64,000 nt of DNA from JAHTBL01 sp038532735 (lineage in GTDB: Bacteria > Pseudomonadota > Alphaproteobacteria > Rhodobacterales > Rhodobacteraceae), in the NCBI GenBank assembly GCA_038532735.1, contig JBCBAC010000010.1, positions 1 to 64,000 on the forward strand, in the 5' to 3' direction. The notes below the pieces were generated by a model. The model ran no database searches. It had not been told where the DNA came from and saw nothing but the letters and a program-made list of their open reading frames with translations. Shown here one piece after another: positions 25,455-34,306 of this stretch. The first letter of the stretch is position 1, and each line of letters opens with the position of its first letter. A program made the translations under genes and the position numbers.

Positions 25455-26180
25455 TCAACTGTCGCGCCGGAAAGTCAGGTAGTGCGGCACACGATCTTCG
25501 CGCAGTGCCTTTTGCTCATACCGCGTCGAAATCCAATCATCCCAAGGATTCCGCCAGTCACGTGGGCGTTCCGCCAACCAAGTGAAGCCCGCTTTCGGCA
25601 CCTGCTCGAGCGTTTGGCGAACGTAGTCGGGAATGTCAGTGGCCACGCGAAACTCTGCCCCGGGCTTCAAGACATACGCCAAGGGCTCCAGATGCTCAGG
25701 CGTTACAAAGCGACGCCGATGATGGCGTTTCTTCGGCCAAGGGTCGGGATAAAGAAGAAACGCCCTCGAGACGCTGGCTTCGGGCAAAACATCAAACAGA
25801 TGGCGTGCATCATTTGGATAGATGCGCAGGTTCTCGATGCCGGCCTTACGAACTTTGCCCAAAAGCATGGCGACACCGTTGATATACGGCTCCGCCCCGA
25901 TGATCCCGATACCGGGATTGGAAGCCGCCTGATGCACCAGATGCTCCCCACCGCCAAAACCGATCTCCAGCCAGATCTCCTTACCACCGAAAATAGCTTT
26001 GACATCCAGCGGTGTCCGATCAGGATTTTCATCCCACCCCACAGGGCCGAGCGAAAACTGTGCCAGATCCTCGTCCAGATAGGCTTGCTGGCTGTCTCTC
26101 AGCCCCTTGCCCTTGAAGCGGCCATAGAAATTACGCCAAGGCGCACCTGAAGGATGTCGTTTGGGAGGCTTTTCTGTCAT
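25455..26180 (-). CDS. trmB: tRNA (guanine-N7-)-methyltransferase
   Basis: 241 aa from MTEKPPKRH; makes m7G46 in tRNA. Motifs: WLEIGFGGGEHLVHQA (SAM site), IGAEPYINGVAMLL, NLRIYPNDARHLFDVLP and YPDPWPKKRHHRRRFV, the TrmB signature. The ATG at 26180 is chosen because upstream codons are non-family. Same strand as metK but separated by a strong terminator. Confidence 0.95.
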   Translation of the reverse strand: MTEKPPKRHPSGAPWRNFYGRFKGKGLRDSQQAYLDEDLAQFSLGPVGWDENPDRTPLDVKAIFGGKEIWLEIGFGGGEHLVHQAASNPGIGIIGAEPYINGVAMLLGKVRKAGIENLRIYPNDARHLFDVLPEASVSRAFLLYPDPWPKKRHHRRRFVTPEHLEPLAYVLKPGAEFRVATDIPDYVRQTLEQVPKAGFTWLAERPRDWRNPWDDWISTRYEQKALREDRVPHYLTFRRDS

Positions 26181-26238
26181 GCGCGCGGGTCTAGTGGGAC
26201 TTCCGGCCCAGCGCAACGCCCGTGAATAGGGTGGGCAT

Positions 26239-26263
26239 GAGGTATTTTGAGACAAAAGAAGAC
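26239..26263 (-). repeat. intergenic repeat, copy 1 (AGGTATTTT..ACAAAAGAAG family)
   Basis: GAGGTATTTTGAGACAAAAG followed by AAGAC on the plus strand. Nearly the same sequence, inverted, occurs at 39864-39890 and 50278-50304. It is fused to the metK terminator. Confidence 0.6.
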
Positions 26264-26298
26264 AAGGGCGCGCGTTAAGGTTAACGCGCGCCCTTGTC
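26261..26298. terminator. bidirectional-type terminator after metK
   Basis: GACAAGGGCGCGCGTTAA (26261-26278), GG, then TTAACGCGCGCCCTTGTC (26281-26298): an 18-bp perfect inverted repeat. The minus strand continues TTCTTTTG and the plus strand TTTCGCTTTTTTC, so it can terminate metK transcription and work from either side. Confidence 0.9.
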
Positions 26299-26319
26299 TT
26301 TCGCTTTTTTCAAATATCC
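26298..26319 (-). repeat. intergenic repeat (GGATATTT..AAAAAGCGAAAG family), copy 1
   Basis: On the minus strand GGATATTTGAAAAAAGCGAA, ending AG, directly upstream of the metK terminator stem. A close match lies at 36691-36711 downstream of irr. Confidence 0.55.
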
Positions 26320-26321
26320 AA

Positions 26322-27503
26322 TCAAACGGCTTTCTTAAGCGCATCGACCAGATCGGTTTTTTCCCAGCTGAAGCCCCCATCAGCGGCGGGCTCGCGACCA
26401 AAGTGGCCATAAGCAGCCGTGCGCGCGTAAATCGGGCGGTTCATCTGCAGATGCTCGCGGATGCCGCGCGGTGTCAGATCCATGACTTGTGACACCGCCT
26501 TTTCAATTTCTGCATCGGGGACTTCGCCGGTGCCAAACGTATCCGCATAGATCGACAGCGGCTTGGCCACGCCAATCGCATAGCTGAGCTGGATCGTGCA
26601 TCTCTCTGCCATCCCGGAGGCCACAACGTTTTTCGCGAGATAGCGCGCCGCATATGCAGCGGAACGATCAACCTTGGTCGGGTCTTTGCCAGAAAACGCG
26701 CCGCCACCATGGGGAGCGGCACCGCCATAAGTGTCCACGATGATCTTGCGCCCCGTCAGACCGGCATCGCCATCAGGGCCACCGATCACAAACGTCCCAG
26801 TAGGGTTCACCCACCATTCGGTCTCGTCTGTCACCCAACCTTCGGGGAGCACATCGAGAATATAGGGCTCCACGATCGCGCGGATGTCATCGCTGGTCTG
26901 ATCTTCGGATTCGTGCTGCGTGGACAAAACGATGGAGGACACGCCAACCGGCTTGCCATCTTCATACCGCACGGAAAGCTGCGATTTTGCATCCGGACGC
27001 AAGGTCGGCTCTGTTCCATCTTTGCGCACTTCGGCCAGACGACGCAGAATCGCATGTGCGTATTGAATGGGCGCAGGCATAAGTGCATCGGTTTCCTGCG
27101 TCGCATAGCCGAACATGATACCCTGATCACCTGCGCCTTCGTCCTTGTCTTCGCTTGCATCGACCCCTTGAGCGATATGGGCAGATTGGGCGTGGAGAAG
27201 ATTGGTCACTTCGCATGTCGCGTGGTGAAATTCATCCTGCTCGTAACCGATATCCTTGATACAGGCGCGGGCGATGTCTTCAATCCGGCCCAGATAATCG
27301 TTGAGCTTGGATTTGTCAGACAACCCAACCTCCCCACCGATAACAACGCGGTTCGTGGTGGCGAAGGTTTCGGCGGCCACGCGCGCTTCGGGCTCTTCGG
27401 CCAGAAAAGCATCGAGAACGGCGTCGGAAATGCGGTCGCACACCTTGTCGGGGTGCCCCTCGGAGACGGATTCCGAGGTGAAAGTGTAATTCTTGCGGGA
27501 CAT
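26322..27503 (-). CDS. metK: S-adenosylmethionine synthetase
   Basis: 393 aa; makes SAM from methionine and ATP. The start MSRKNYTFTSESVSEGHPDKVCD is fixed by the conserved N-terminus and by GGAGCA of the riboswitch just upstream. Other family signatures: FGYATQETDALMPAP, GGPDGDAGLTGRKIIVDTYGG, GGGAFSGKDPTKVDRSAAYAAR. An 83-bp upstream region holds a SAM/SAH riboswitch, so translation is expected to fall when SAM is plentiful. Confidence 0.97.
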   Translation of the reverse strand: MSRKNYTFTSESVSEGHPDKVCDRISDAVLDAFLAEEPEARVAAETFATTNRVVIGGEVGLSDKSKLNDYLGRIEDIARACIKDIGYEQDEFHHATCEVTNLLHAQSAHIAQGVDASEDKDEGAGDQGIMFGYATQETDALMPAPIQYAHAILRRLAEVRKDGTEPTLRPDAKSQLSVRYEDGKPVGVSSIVLSTQHESEDQTSDDIRAIVEPYILDVLPEGWVTDETEWWVNPTGTFVIGGPDGDAGLTGRKIIVDTYGGAAPHGGGAFSGKDPTKVDRSAAYAARYLAKNVVASGMAERCTIQLSYAIGVAKPLSIYADTFGTGEVPDAEIEKAVSQVMDLTPRGIREHLQMNRPIYARTAAYGHFGREPAADGGFSWEKTDLVDALKKAV

Positions 27504-27509
27504 GAAAAG

Positions 27510-27555
27510 TGCTCCAGTAAGGTTATCCCGCCACGTCAGGAAGCCGTTGTGACGG
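27510..27555 (-). promoter_or_regulatory. SAM/SAH riboswitch controlling metK
   Basis: Minus-strand RNA: CCGUCAC (27555-27549) pairs with GUGGCGG downstream of the conserved loop ACAACGGCUUCCUGAC; after an A/U-rich linker comes GGAGCA (ending 27510), which serves as the ribosome site 6 nt before AUG and forms the pseudoknot with the GGCUUCC loop. This core matches the SAM/SAH class I know from Rhodobacterales, always ahead of metK. The lnt stop is only 18 bp upstream. Confidence 0.93.
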
Positions 27556-27573
27556 ATGTTTGTGACTGCTCGC

Positions 27574-29091
27574 TTACGCCTGTGGCGCAGAGCCGTCAAT
27601 CGAAGACCGTTTGCGCACCATAACCAAGGTCAAAGCGACGAAAACGAGCAACAGCAAGAGCGGCCCATCCTCGGTTTTTGCATAGAATGTGGGCGGAAGT
27701 GCGGCAGGAAGTGCAATATCTCGGAAACCAGCCTCTCCTAGTGGGATCTCTGCCAGAATTTCACCTTGTGCGTCGATCATCGCCGAAACTCCGGTATTGG
27801 CAACACGCACCATCGGCAAGCCCTGCTCGACCGAGCGCAAGCGGGCTTGGGCAAGGTGCTGGTAGGGGCCGGAAAACGTGCCAAACCACGCATCATTAGT
27901 GATCAGGAGAAGCCAGTCCGGACGCTCAGCCGTGGCTAGATTGCGGGGGAAAATACCCTCGTAGCAGATGAGCGGGAGCGCGGTGCCCATTGGCCCGATA
28001 TCTAGAATTTCAGGACCTGCGCCAGGCGTGTAGCCCCCCGTTGCTTGCGCCGCAGCACCTAGAAAGCCAATGCCGGAGATAAAGCGCGCCAAAGGAATAT
28101 ATTCGCCGAACGGCACCAGATGGTGCTTATCATAGACCGCGCTGAGGCCGCCTGATGGTCCGATCACGGCGAGGGAGTTGTAAAAGTCTGCCCCGTCAGA
28201 GCGTTGCGCCCCGAGGATTACACCAGCCCCCCCTGCCGCTTCGCTGATGCGCGCGATGAGACCGCCCGCGCGTTCGAGAGAATAGGGTATCGCGGTTTCA
28301 GGCCAGATCACCAAATCAACTTCAGGCGCGGCGCGGGTGAACTCCACCTGACGATTGTAGAAGATGGGGATGAAGTCCGGATCCCACTTTTGATGCTGTG
28401 GGGCATTGGGCTGGATCAGCCGCACAATTGGTCGCTCAGGATCGCGGGGCAGCGGCTCTGGCAGCAACAGTAGGGGCACGCAGATCAATGCGAGCGCTGG
28501 AAGAAGCGCCCAATGCTTGAAGAGCAATGCGGCCAACAGACAAGCTGCGGTCAGCAGCAGGGCAAATGTCAGGCCCAGAGCGCCCATGAAGGAGGCCAGA
28601 TGCAGATAGGGCGTATCGATCAAAACGTGGCCGATCAAAGCCCACGGGAAACCAGTGAACAAGACACCGCGCAACGCCTCAATTCCGGTCCAGACAACAC
28701 AGAGCAGCAAGAGCGCGTGCAAAGGGCCTGCGCGCAGCCGAGCGCTGAGTGCAAACGTGGCGCCCCAGAGCAAGGCGAGACCACCTGCCAAGAGAACCAA
28801 AGCGAAAGGCGCCATCCATCCATGGCGCGCGGCGTCGACCAGAAAAGGCTCCACGATCCAGTGGAGGCTCAGTCCAAACCAACCAAAGCCAACGGCCCAA
28901 CCAATCAGGAAACCGCGTCGCCATGTCGTGGCCGCCAAGAACAACGCCATGGCCGCCATAAAGCCCAAGAGGCTGAAGATCGGCAAATCGAACGGGGCGT
29001 GGCCGAGAGCCGCGACAGCCCCTGCGAGGATCGCCATTGCGATTACGCGCGGTCGGGACTGCGCCGCGATCCAGCTATTCTGAAAATCCAC
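27574..29091 (-). CDS. lnt: apolipoprotein N-acyltransferase
   Basis: 505 aa inner-membrane enzyme adding the third acyl chain to lipoproteins. About six to eight N-terminal helices precede a nitrilase domain with the full triad: Glu265 (VIWPETAIPY), Lys322 (YDKHHLVPFGEY) and Cys376 (LICYEGIFP). The GTG at 29091, one base after the corC-like stop, is taken as start; longer readings enter the upstream gene. Part of phoH-ybeY-corC-lnt. Confidence 0.95.
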   Translation of the reverse strand: MDFQNSWIAAQSRPRVIAMAILAGAVAALGHAPFDLPIFSLLGFMAAMALFLAATTWRRGFLIGWAVGFGWFGLSLHWIVEPFLVDAARHGWMAPFALVLLAGGLALLWGATFALSARLRAGPLHALLLLCVVWTGIEALRGVLFTGFPWALIGHVLIDTPYLHLASFMGALGLTFALLLTAACLLAALLFKHWALLPALALICVPLLLLPEPLPRDPERPIVRLIQPNAPQHQKWDPDFIPIFYNRQVEFTRAAPEVDLVIWPETAIPYSLERAGGLIARISEAAGGAGVILGAQRSDGADFYNSLAVIGPSGGLSAVYDKHHLVPFGEYIPLARFISGIGFLGAAAQATGGYTPGAGPEILDIGPMGTALPLICYEGIFPRNLATAERPDWLLLITNDAWFGTFSGPYQHLAQARLRSVEQGLPMVRVANTGVSAMIDAQGEILAEIPLGEAGFRDIALPAALPPTFYAKTEDGPLLLLLVFVALTLVMVRKRSSIDGSAPQA

Positions 29092-29092
29092 G

Positions 29093-29947
29093 CTAGCCCA
29101 AGCGGACGCGCAGCCGTTTGATCCGGCGCGGATCGGCATCGACCACTTCGAACTCAGCTCCGGTTGGGTGTGGCACAACTTCGCCCCGTGCGGGGATGCG
29201 CCCGGTCAGAACGAAGACAAGCCCGCCCAGCGTGTCGATCTCGTCATCATCGAGCCCTTCTGTCAGGGACGTGCCGACCGCCTCTTCAAACTCGTCCAAC
29301 GGTGTGGTCGCCAAAGCGAGATACGTCTCGGGCTTTTCTTCGAACCATTGCTGCTCATCGGCGGTATCGTGTTCGTCCTCAATCTCACCGATGACCTGTT
29401 CGATCAGGTCCTCAATGGTAACAAGCCCGTCGACCCCGCCATATTCATCGATCACCAAAGCCATGTGGGTCCTGTCGCTTTGCATCTTTTGCAGCAAAAC
29501 GCCGATGGGCATGGAGGGTGGCACATAAAGCACATCGCGCATCGCGTCACTCAGCTTGAACCCCTTGTTGCCGTTGAAGCCAAACTTCAGCGCGAAATCT
29601 TTAAGGTGAACCATGCCCATGGGGCTGTCGAGCGTGCCTTCATAAACAGGCAACCTGGTCAGACCGCTATCGCGGAAGACCTGAACCAGATCAGCTTTCG
29701 TGATGTCATTGGGAACGGAGGTGATCTCCACCTTGGGGATCATCACATCCTCGACCTGCAATTTGCGCAGATTGCCCATGCCATGGCCAGTGGGCACATG
29801 ACGCGCAGGGGCTTCGATCACAGGAGGCTCGTCTTCGCCGGGGCTGAGAGAGGAGATGATCCGCCCGAAGAAGCCGGGCGTTTTATCGGTATCGGGGTCT
29901 TGCGCGCTTTGCGCTGCGCTAGAGCTGCCCTCGGACGTGTCGGCCAT
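29093..29947 (-). CDS. CorC/YbeX-family CBS-domain protein
   Basis: 284 aa, cytoplasmic. Residues about 60-190 form two CBS motifs (VEDVMIPKVEITSVPNDI; MPIGVLLQKMQSDRTHMALVIDEYGGVDGLVTIEDLIEQVIGEIEDEHD), followed by a CorC_HlyC/transporter-associated domain. Often annotated haemolysin; relatives (YbeX/CorC) are tied to magnesium/cobalt homeostasis and ribosome maturation. Conserved position between ybeY and lnt. Confidence 0.93.
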   Translation of the reverse strand: MADTSEGSSSAAQSAQDPDTDKTPGFFGRIISSLSPGEDEPPVIEAPARHVPTGHGMGNLRKLQVEDVMIPKVEITSVPNDITKADLVQVFRDSGLTRLPVYEGTLDSPMGMVHLKDFALKFGFNGNKGFKLSDAMRDVLYVPPSMPIGVLLQKMQSDRTHMALVIDEYGGVDGLVTIEDLIEQVIGEIEDEHDTADEQQWFEEKPETYLALATTPLDEFEEAVGTSLTEGLDDDEIDTLGGLVFVLTGRIPARGEVVPHPTGAEFEVVDADPRRIKRLRVRLG

Positions 29948-29990
29948 TGTTCCTTTTCCAAAATAGGGCGGCGGGCGTAAGGCCTACCTG

Positions 29991-30494
29991 CTAACAATAT
30001 GGGTCCGGATGACCCATCGACGCAAGAATTTCCACCTCTAACCCTTCCATAAGAGCCGCGTCAGCGTCGGATATGTGATCGTAACCCAACAAATGCAATG
30101 TGGCATGTACAACCAGATGCGTCACATGCGCCGATATTGGCTTGTCCGCCGAATGAGCTTCCGCAAGGCACGTGTCGTAGGCAATGGCGATATCGCCCAG
30201 CTCTTCCGGTGGCATCGGGCCAATATAAGGCGGTGCAGGATGCGCGCCTTCCGTTTCGGCAGCACGTTCTTGCGAGGGCCAGCTGAGCACATTCGTGGCC
30301 TTTGGCTTTTCGCGAAAATCCTCATTCAGCGACATGATGCGGGCATCATCACATCCGATCAGGCTGATCGCAAAATCATCGGGCTGCAGCCCAAGATGCA
30401 CCAGCGTGTTGCGCGCAGCCACTTCGGCCAAAGTCGCAAGGCCGACCTCTTTCCAGCGCGCATCCTCGATGAGCGTTTCGACAAGCTCCGCCAC
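29991..30494 (-). CDS. ybeY: rRNA maturation endoribonuclease YbeY
   Basis: 167 aa metal-dependent RNase in 16S rRNA maturation and ribosome quality control. The zinc motif HLVVHATLHLLGYDH supplies His130, His134 and His140; the family Arg region (REKPKATNVLSWP) is present. Begins 6 bp after phoH. Confidence 0.96.
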   Translation of the reverse strand: MAELVETLIEDARWKEVGLATLAEVAARNTLVHLGLQPDDFAISLIGCDDARIMSLNEDFREKPKATNVLSWPSQERAAETEGAHPAPPYIGPMPPEELGDIAIAYDTCLAEAHSADKPISAHVTHLVVHATLHLLGYDHISDADAALMEGLEVEILASMGHPDPYC

Positions 30495-30500
30495 AGGCGA

Positions 30501-31514
30501 TCAGCCCTCGGCTTTCTCGTAGGCGTCGATGATTGCAGCGACCAGCGGATGGCGCACCACGTCTTTGGACGTGAAATAGTTGAACGAAATCTTGGGGATA
30601 TGCTTGAGCAAGTTCTCTGCGTCTTTCAAACCCGACTGAACACCGCGCGGCAGGTCAATTTGAGACCTATCCCCTGTAATCACCATGCGGGAGCCTTCAC
30701 CCAAACGGGTCAAAAACATCTTCATCTGCATCGAGGTCGCGTTCTGCGCCTCGTCCAACACGACAAATGCATTCGATAAGGTCCGTCCGCGCATGAAGGC
30801 GAGCGGCGCGATCTCAATGCGCTTTTCTTCGATCAGCTTGGCGGTTTGTTTGCCCGGCAGGAAATCGTTCAGCGCGTCATAGAGCGGCTGCATATACGGA
30901 TCGACCTTGTCCTTCATGTCACCGGGCAGAAAGCCAAGACGCTCACCCGCTTCAACGGCAGGACGGCTCAGAATGATCCGGTCCACATGCCCGCCGATGA
31001 ACATCGACACCCCGACCGCAACGGCCAGATAAGTCTTACCTGTCCCAGCAGGACCGATCCCGAAGGCCAACTCATTCTCGAAAAGCGCTTTGACGTAGGC
31101 TTTCTGCGCATCTGTGCGCGGCTCGACGGTTTTCTTGCGCGTCTTAATCTCGACCTTGCCGCCTTGAAACAGCTCCATCTGATCGCCACCGCGCGTACCG
31201 GTTCCAGCTTCGGACCCGCTCATGCGGATGGCCGCATCAATATCGCCCGTCTCCAAGGTTTTGCCGGTTTCAAGCCTCTGATACAGCTCTTGCAGCAGGT
31301 CAAAGGCCTTCAGGCGTGCCCCGCTTTCACCCCCCATCACGGCAAGCTGGTTGCCGCGGCGGATGATCTGAACTGACAAAGCATTCTCTATATGCGCGAG
31401 GTTCTTGTCGTACTCGCCGCACAGATCAATCAGCAATCTGTTGTCGGGAAACTCCAGCAGCAATTCTTGAGTGTCTGCTTGATCGGGCGGTGGGGTCAGC
31501 GCGCTAAGGGCCAA
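30501..31514 (-). CDS. PhoH-family ATPase
   Basis: 337 aa. Walker A GPAGTGKT (154-161), then GFLPGDMKDKVDPYMQPLYDAL, Walker B VVLDEAQNAT and GEGSRMVITGDRSQIDLP are PhoH landmarks. Role is a nucleotide-dependent RNA-associated activity, with ybeY next. It starts with TTG (31512-31514): GGAGA lies 7 nt upstream, an adjacent ATG is out of frame, and no better start exists, so the rare start is real. Confidence 0.94.
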   Translation of the reverse strand: MALSALTPPPDQADTQELLLEFPDNRLLIDLCGEYDKNLAHIENALSVQIIRRGNQLAVMGGESGARLKAFDLLQELYQRLETGKTLETGDIDAAIRMSGSEAGTGTRGGDQMELFQGGKVEIKTRKKTVEPRTDAQKAYVKALFENELAFGIGPAGTGKTYLAVAVGVSMFIGGHVDRIILSRPAVEAGERLGFLPGDMKDKVDPYMQPLYDALNDFLPGKQTAKLIEEKRIEIAPLAFMRGRTLSNAFVVLDEAQNATSMQMKMFLTRLGEGSRMVITGDRSQIDLPRGVQSGLKDAENLLKHIPKISFNYFTSKDVVRHPLVAAIIDAYEKAEG

Positions 31515-31611
31515 TCATATCTCCGGTTTGAAGGTGCCTGTGTCGTGAGGGTGCCAAGGGCGCGCGGGACACGCAAGCTCTGACAGCCAGATATCATATA
31601 AATATAACGAA

Positions 31612-31642
31612 AAAGGCCGCGGGCGAGTTGCCAACGGCCTTT
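31612..31642 (-). terminator. rho-independent terminator after the lipoprotein gene
   Basis: AAAGGCCG (31612-31619) pairs with CGGCCTTT (31635-31642) around a 15-nt loop; on the minus strand the stem is followed by TTCGTTATA. It ends the OmpA-lipoprotein operon. Confidence 0.75.
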
Positions 31643-31664
31643 CTTTTGATCGCTGCGCCGCACC

Positions 31665-31991
31665 TTAGATGGTGTCGGGGATGCTGGAGCCTGATTTGAA
31701 CGGCCCGGTCGCCACGCCTGGAGGGGCTGAGCCAGAGCAGACAGGCTTACCGTATTTGTCCAGACGCGCTGACAGATAGCCTTCAACGCCGTCGTCGATG
31801 ATCCAGTGGTCACAGCCGTTGGGGTCAATCCAGACACCGGCCTTGAGCTGGCTCAGATCCTTGGTGTCGCGTCCGGCATCGACGGTCTTGTCATTGGTGT
31901 TGCGCGGGCCTTCCATCAGCCAACGCTCATTGGCACAGCCCGAAACGGCCACGCCCAGCGCAAGAACCAGAGTTGCTTTGAGAAGTTTCAT
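31665..31991 (-). CDS. small lipoprotein with WxDPxGC module
   Basis: 108 aa. N-terminal lipobox VAVSGC with Cys19 as lipidation site. Residues 53-85 (from VWIDPNGCDHWIIDDGVEGY to PVC) repeat the module of the OmpA protein encoded just upstream, with two matching cysteines (60, 85) that could form a disulphide. Twelve bp separate the genes. No named family known to me. Confidence 0.85.
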   Translation of the reverse strand: MKLLKATLVLALGVAVSGCANERWLMEGPRNTNDKTVDAGRDTKDLSQLKAGVWIDPNGCDHWIIDDGVEGYLSARLDKYGKPVCSGSAPPGVATGPFKSGSSIPDTI

Positions 31992-32003
31992 ATATCTGGC
32001 TCC

Positions 32004-32651
32004 TTAGCGAATGCAGATGATTTCGACGCGGCGGTTCTTGGCCATGCCACCCGCAGACCGGTTGGACGCACGCGGCATCCGCTCGCCATAGCCACGCACA
32101 TCAGCGATGCGTGCACCGACACTTTGCCCAACACGGGCAACAGAATTTGCGCGGTTCAGCGAAAGGCGCAGGTTGTAAGCGTCAGAGGCGCGGCTGTCGG
32201 TGTGACCCGAAATCACAAAAGCGGTCGCGGAGGCTGAGCGGAAAAACTCTTCCAAACGCTGCTTACCATGGCGCGTGATATGATAGCTGTCCGTGGCGAA
32301 AAACTGGTCAGAGTTCATCACTCCGCAAACATTGCCGCGGCGGCAGACCGGGATGCCCTGGCGGTTCACATGAGGGGTCATGTAGCCTTCGGCGCCATCA
32401 TCCATCACCCAATGCTCACATCCATCGGGGTCCACCCAGATGGTCGGCACATAGCGCTCGCCGATCACGGTGCGGGTGCGCGTGCTTGTGGAAGGATTAC
32501 CAGCGCGTGGCGTGTTGCTGACATAGCCACCATAGCCATGTCCATCTGCTGCCACCGGTGCGGGTGTGGAGACCAACCCGACAATTGACAACGCAATTGC
32601 GCTGAGTGCCCCTGCTGCGGCTTTCGCGATTTGTTTTCTCACAGCCCTCAT
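32004..32651 (-). CDS. OmpA-family outer-membrane/peptidoglycan-binding protein
   Basis: 215 aa from MRAVRKQIAK; a signal peptide ends near APVAADG. Residues 71-103 hold the two-cysteine module IWVDPDGCEHWVMDDGAEGY...PVC (Cys78, Cys103). The C-terminal half is an OmpA domain (FVISGHTDSRASDAYNLRLSLNRANSVARV; GYGERMPRASN) that binds peptidoglycan. It lacks an obvious beta-barrel, so it is probably periplasmic or membrane-tethered. Co-transcribed with the lipoprotein. Confidence 0.9.
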   Translation of the reverse strand: MRAVRKQIAKAAAGALSAIALSIVGLVSTPAPVAADGHGYGGYVSNTPRAGNPSTSTRTRTVIGERYVPTIWVDPDGCEHWVMDDGAEGYMTPHVNRQGIPVCRRGNVCGVMNSDQFFATDSYHITRHGKQRLEEFFRSASATAFVISGHTDSRASDAYNLRLSLNRANSVARVGQSVGARIADVRGYGERMPRASNRSAGGMAKNRRVEIICIR

Positions 32652-33097
32652 CCTCTGCTGTTGTCCCAAACGTGCGAGGAAATCTGCAACGTCATACACT
32701 CACACCATTTCGTTGACCCTAGCAAATTTAGCGTAATTGTGAAGACGAATTTACCAGATATTGTGTCCAAAATAGAAACAATGCAGGCCTTGATGGTGCA
32801 TTTTTCATCGCAACCTACCGTTAGGGTAGGCATTCTCAGAAAAGACAGTCAGTCTTGCTGTCATTTATGAGCAGAGCTGCGCCACGATTTTGCCAAGGCC
32901 TTAATCCAGAAATGGAATGGGGCACCGCCAAAGAGGCCTTAATGCGCAGCCGCTGAACGAGCAGGCCAGCACTTGACCGGCCAGACTTGCAAAACATCTC
33001 ATCGCATAGGCGTAGACACGAATGGCTGAGTACCCTGGTCATGATGCTTGCGACTATGTCCGTCCAGAAGACGGATGGTGCAGGAAGGACCCACGAC
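32652..33097. other. 446-bp intergenic region between ompA and MFS genes
   Basis: No supported gene. Contains a perfect hairpin CCTACC-GTTAG-GGTAGG (32814-32830), an inverted GACAG...CTGTC near 32844-32862, and an A/T-rich stretch likely holding the ompA promoter. The MFS start is at 33098. Confidence 0.5.
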
Positions 33098-34303
33098 ATG
33101 GCGCTTGCCGAAGAAAACGCACCGGCTGGTTTCACCAATTTTGCGCTGTTGCTAGGGGCAAACGCGATCCTTGGCTCGGCCATGCCGATGATGATTATTC
33201 TGGGCGCACTGGCCGGGCTGATGATTGCGCCGACGCCGGGTCTGGCTACATTGCCTGCATCCGTCTCAACCCTTGCCGGGCTCGTCGCTGCTGCACCGTT
33301 CTCGCTGTTCATGGGGCGTTACGGGCGGCAAGCCGGGTTTATCCTTGGCGCTGCTGTCGCTGCCTTGGGCGGGGCCGCCGCTGTCGCAGGGGTGTTTCAA
33401 ACGAGCTTCGCGCTGCTCCTGCTTGGGCATTTCGCATTGGGTGCTGCGCTTGCCTGCTTTCAGTTCTTCCGCTTTGCCGCAGCCGAGGTTGTACCGGAGC
33501 AATGGAAACCCGTTGCCATCTCCCTAATGCTCACCTCCGGATTGATCGCGGCTTTCGCGGGGCCAGAGGTTTTCGCCCGCACGAAAGACGCGCTTGAACC
33601 AATCCCCTTCGCAGGGGCCTACGGGGCCATCATCGTACTATGCGCGGTTGGTGTTCTCCCCCTGCTTTTCCTGCGCGGTCTTGGGCGGGGCGTCACGGCA
33701 GATACAACCGTCGAAACGCCCGTCGTCGATGTCCGCGCAGTTCTGCACAAGCCTGCTGTTGCAGTGGCCATCGCAGCGGCGGCGATTTCCCAAGGGGTGA
33801 TGGTGCTCTTGATGGTGCCCACACCCATCGCCATGGTTGGGTGCGGCTTCAGCGAAGCCTCTGCCGGGGACGTTGTGCGTTGGCATGTGGTCGCGATGTT
33901 TGCGCCCAGCTTCTTTACAGGTTTTCTGATCAAGCGCTTTGGCGCGACATCCATTGTTATGACCGGACTTGCTTTGCTTGCCGCATCTGGTGCGATTGCC
34001 GCCACCGGGGTGACACTCCCGCATTTCTACACGTCGCTGATCGTGCTTGGCGTCGGATGGAATTTCGGGTTCATCGGCGCAACAAGCCTGCTGGCAGATG
34101 CGCTGGCCGCACATGAACGCCCAGCAATCCAAGGCATCAATGATACGGTCATCGCGCTCTGCGCTTCGATCTGCGCGTTTGCGTCGGGTGCCATCGTCGG
34201 CACCGCCGGGTGGACAGTGCTTGTTTTGACCGCGCTGCCTATCGTTGGCCTGATGACCCTGATCGTACTGTGGAATGCACGCCACCAGCGCGCGGCGACC
34301 TAA
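33098..34303 (+). CDS. MFS transporter
   Basis: 401 aa from MALAEENAPAGFTN, with GGAAGGA 9 nt upstream; earlier ATGs lack a ribosome site. About twelve hydrophobic segments, with the motif-A-like FMGRYGRQAGF after TM2 and a basic central loop. Substrate unknown. Convergent with miaB, only 3 bp apart, with no room for a separate terminator. Confidence 0.9.
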   Translation: MALAEENAPAGFTNFALLLGANAILGSAMPMMIILGALAGLMIAPTPGLATLPASVSTLAGLVAAAPFSLFMGRYGRQAGFILGAAVAALGGAAAVAGVFQTSFALLLLGHFALGAALACFQFFRFAAAEVVPEQWKPVAISLMLTSGLIAAFAGPEVFARTKDALEPIPFAGAYGAIIVLCAVGVLPLLFLRGLGRGVTADTTVETPVVDVRAVLHKPAVAVAIAAAAISQGVMVLLMVPTPIAMVGCGFSEASAGDVVRWHVVAMFAPSFFTGFLIKRFGATSIVMTGLALLAASGAIAATGVTLPHFYTSLIVLGVGWNFGFIGATSLLADALAAHERPAIQGINDTVIALCASICAFASGAIVGTAGWTVLVLTALPIVGLMTLIVLWNARHQRAAT

Positions 34304-34306
34304 ACG

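Noticed and set aside
26709..27623. Long plus-strand frame (304 codons) opposite metK
   Set aside because: Antisense shadow of a conserved gene; composition is Cys/His/Arg-rich and no family is recognisable.
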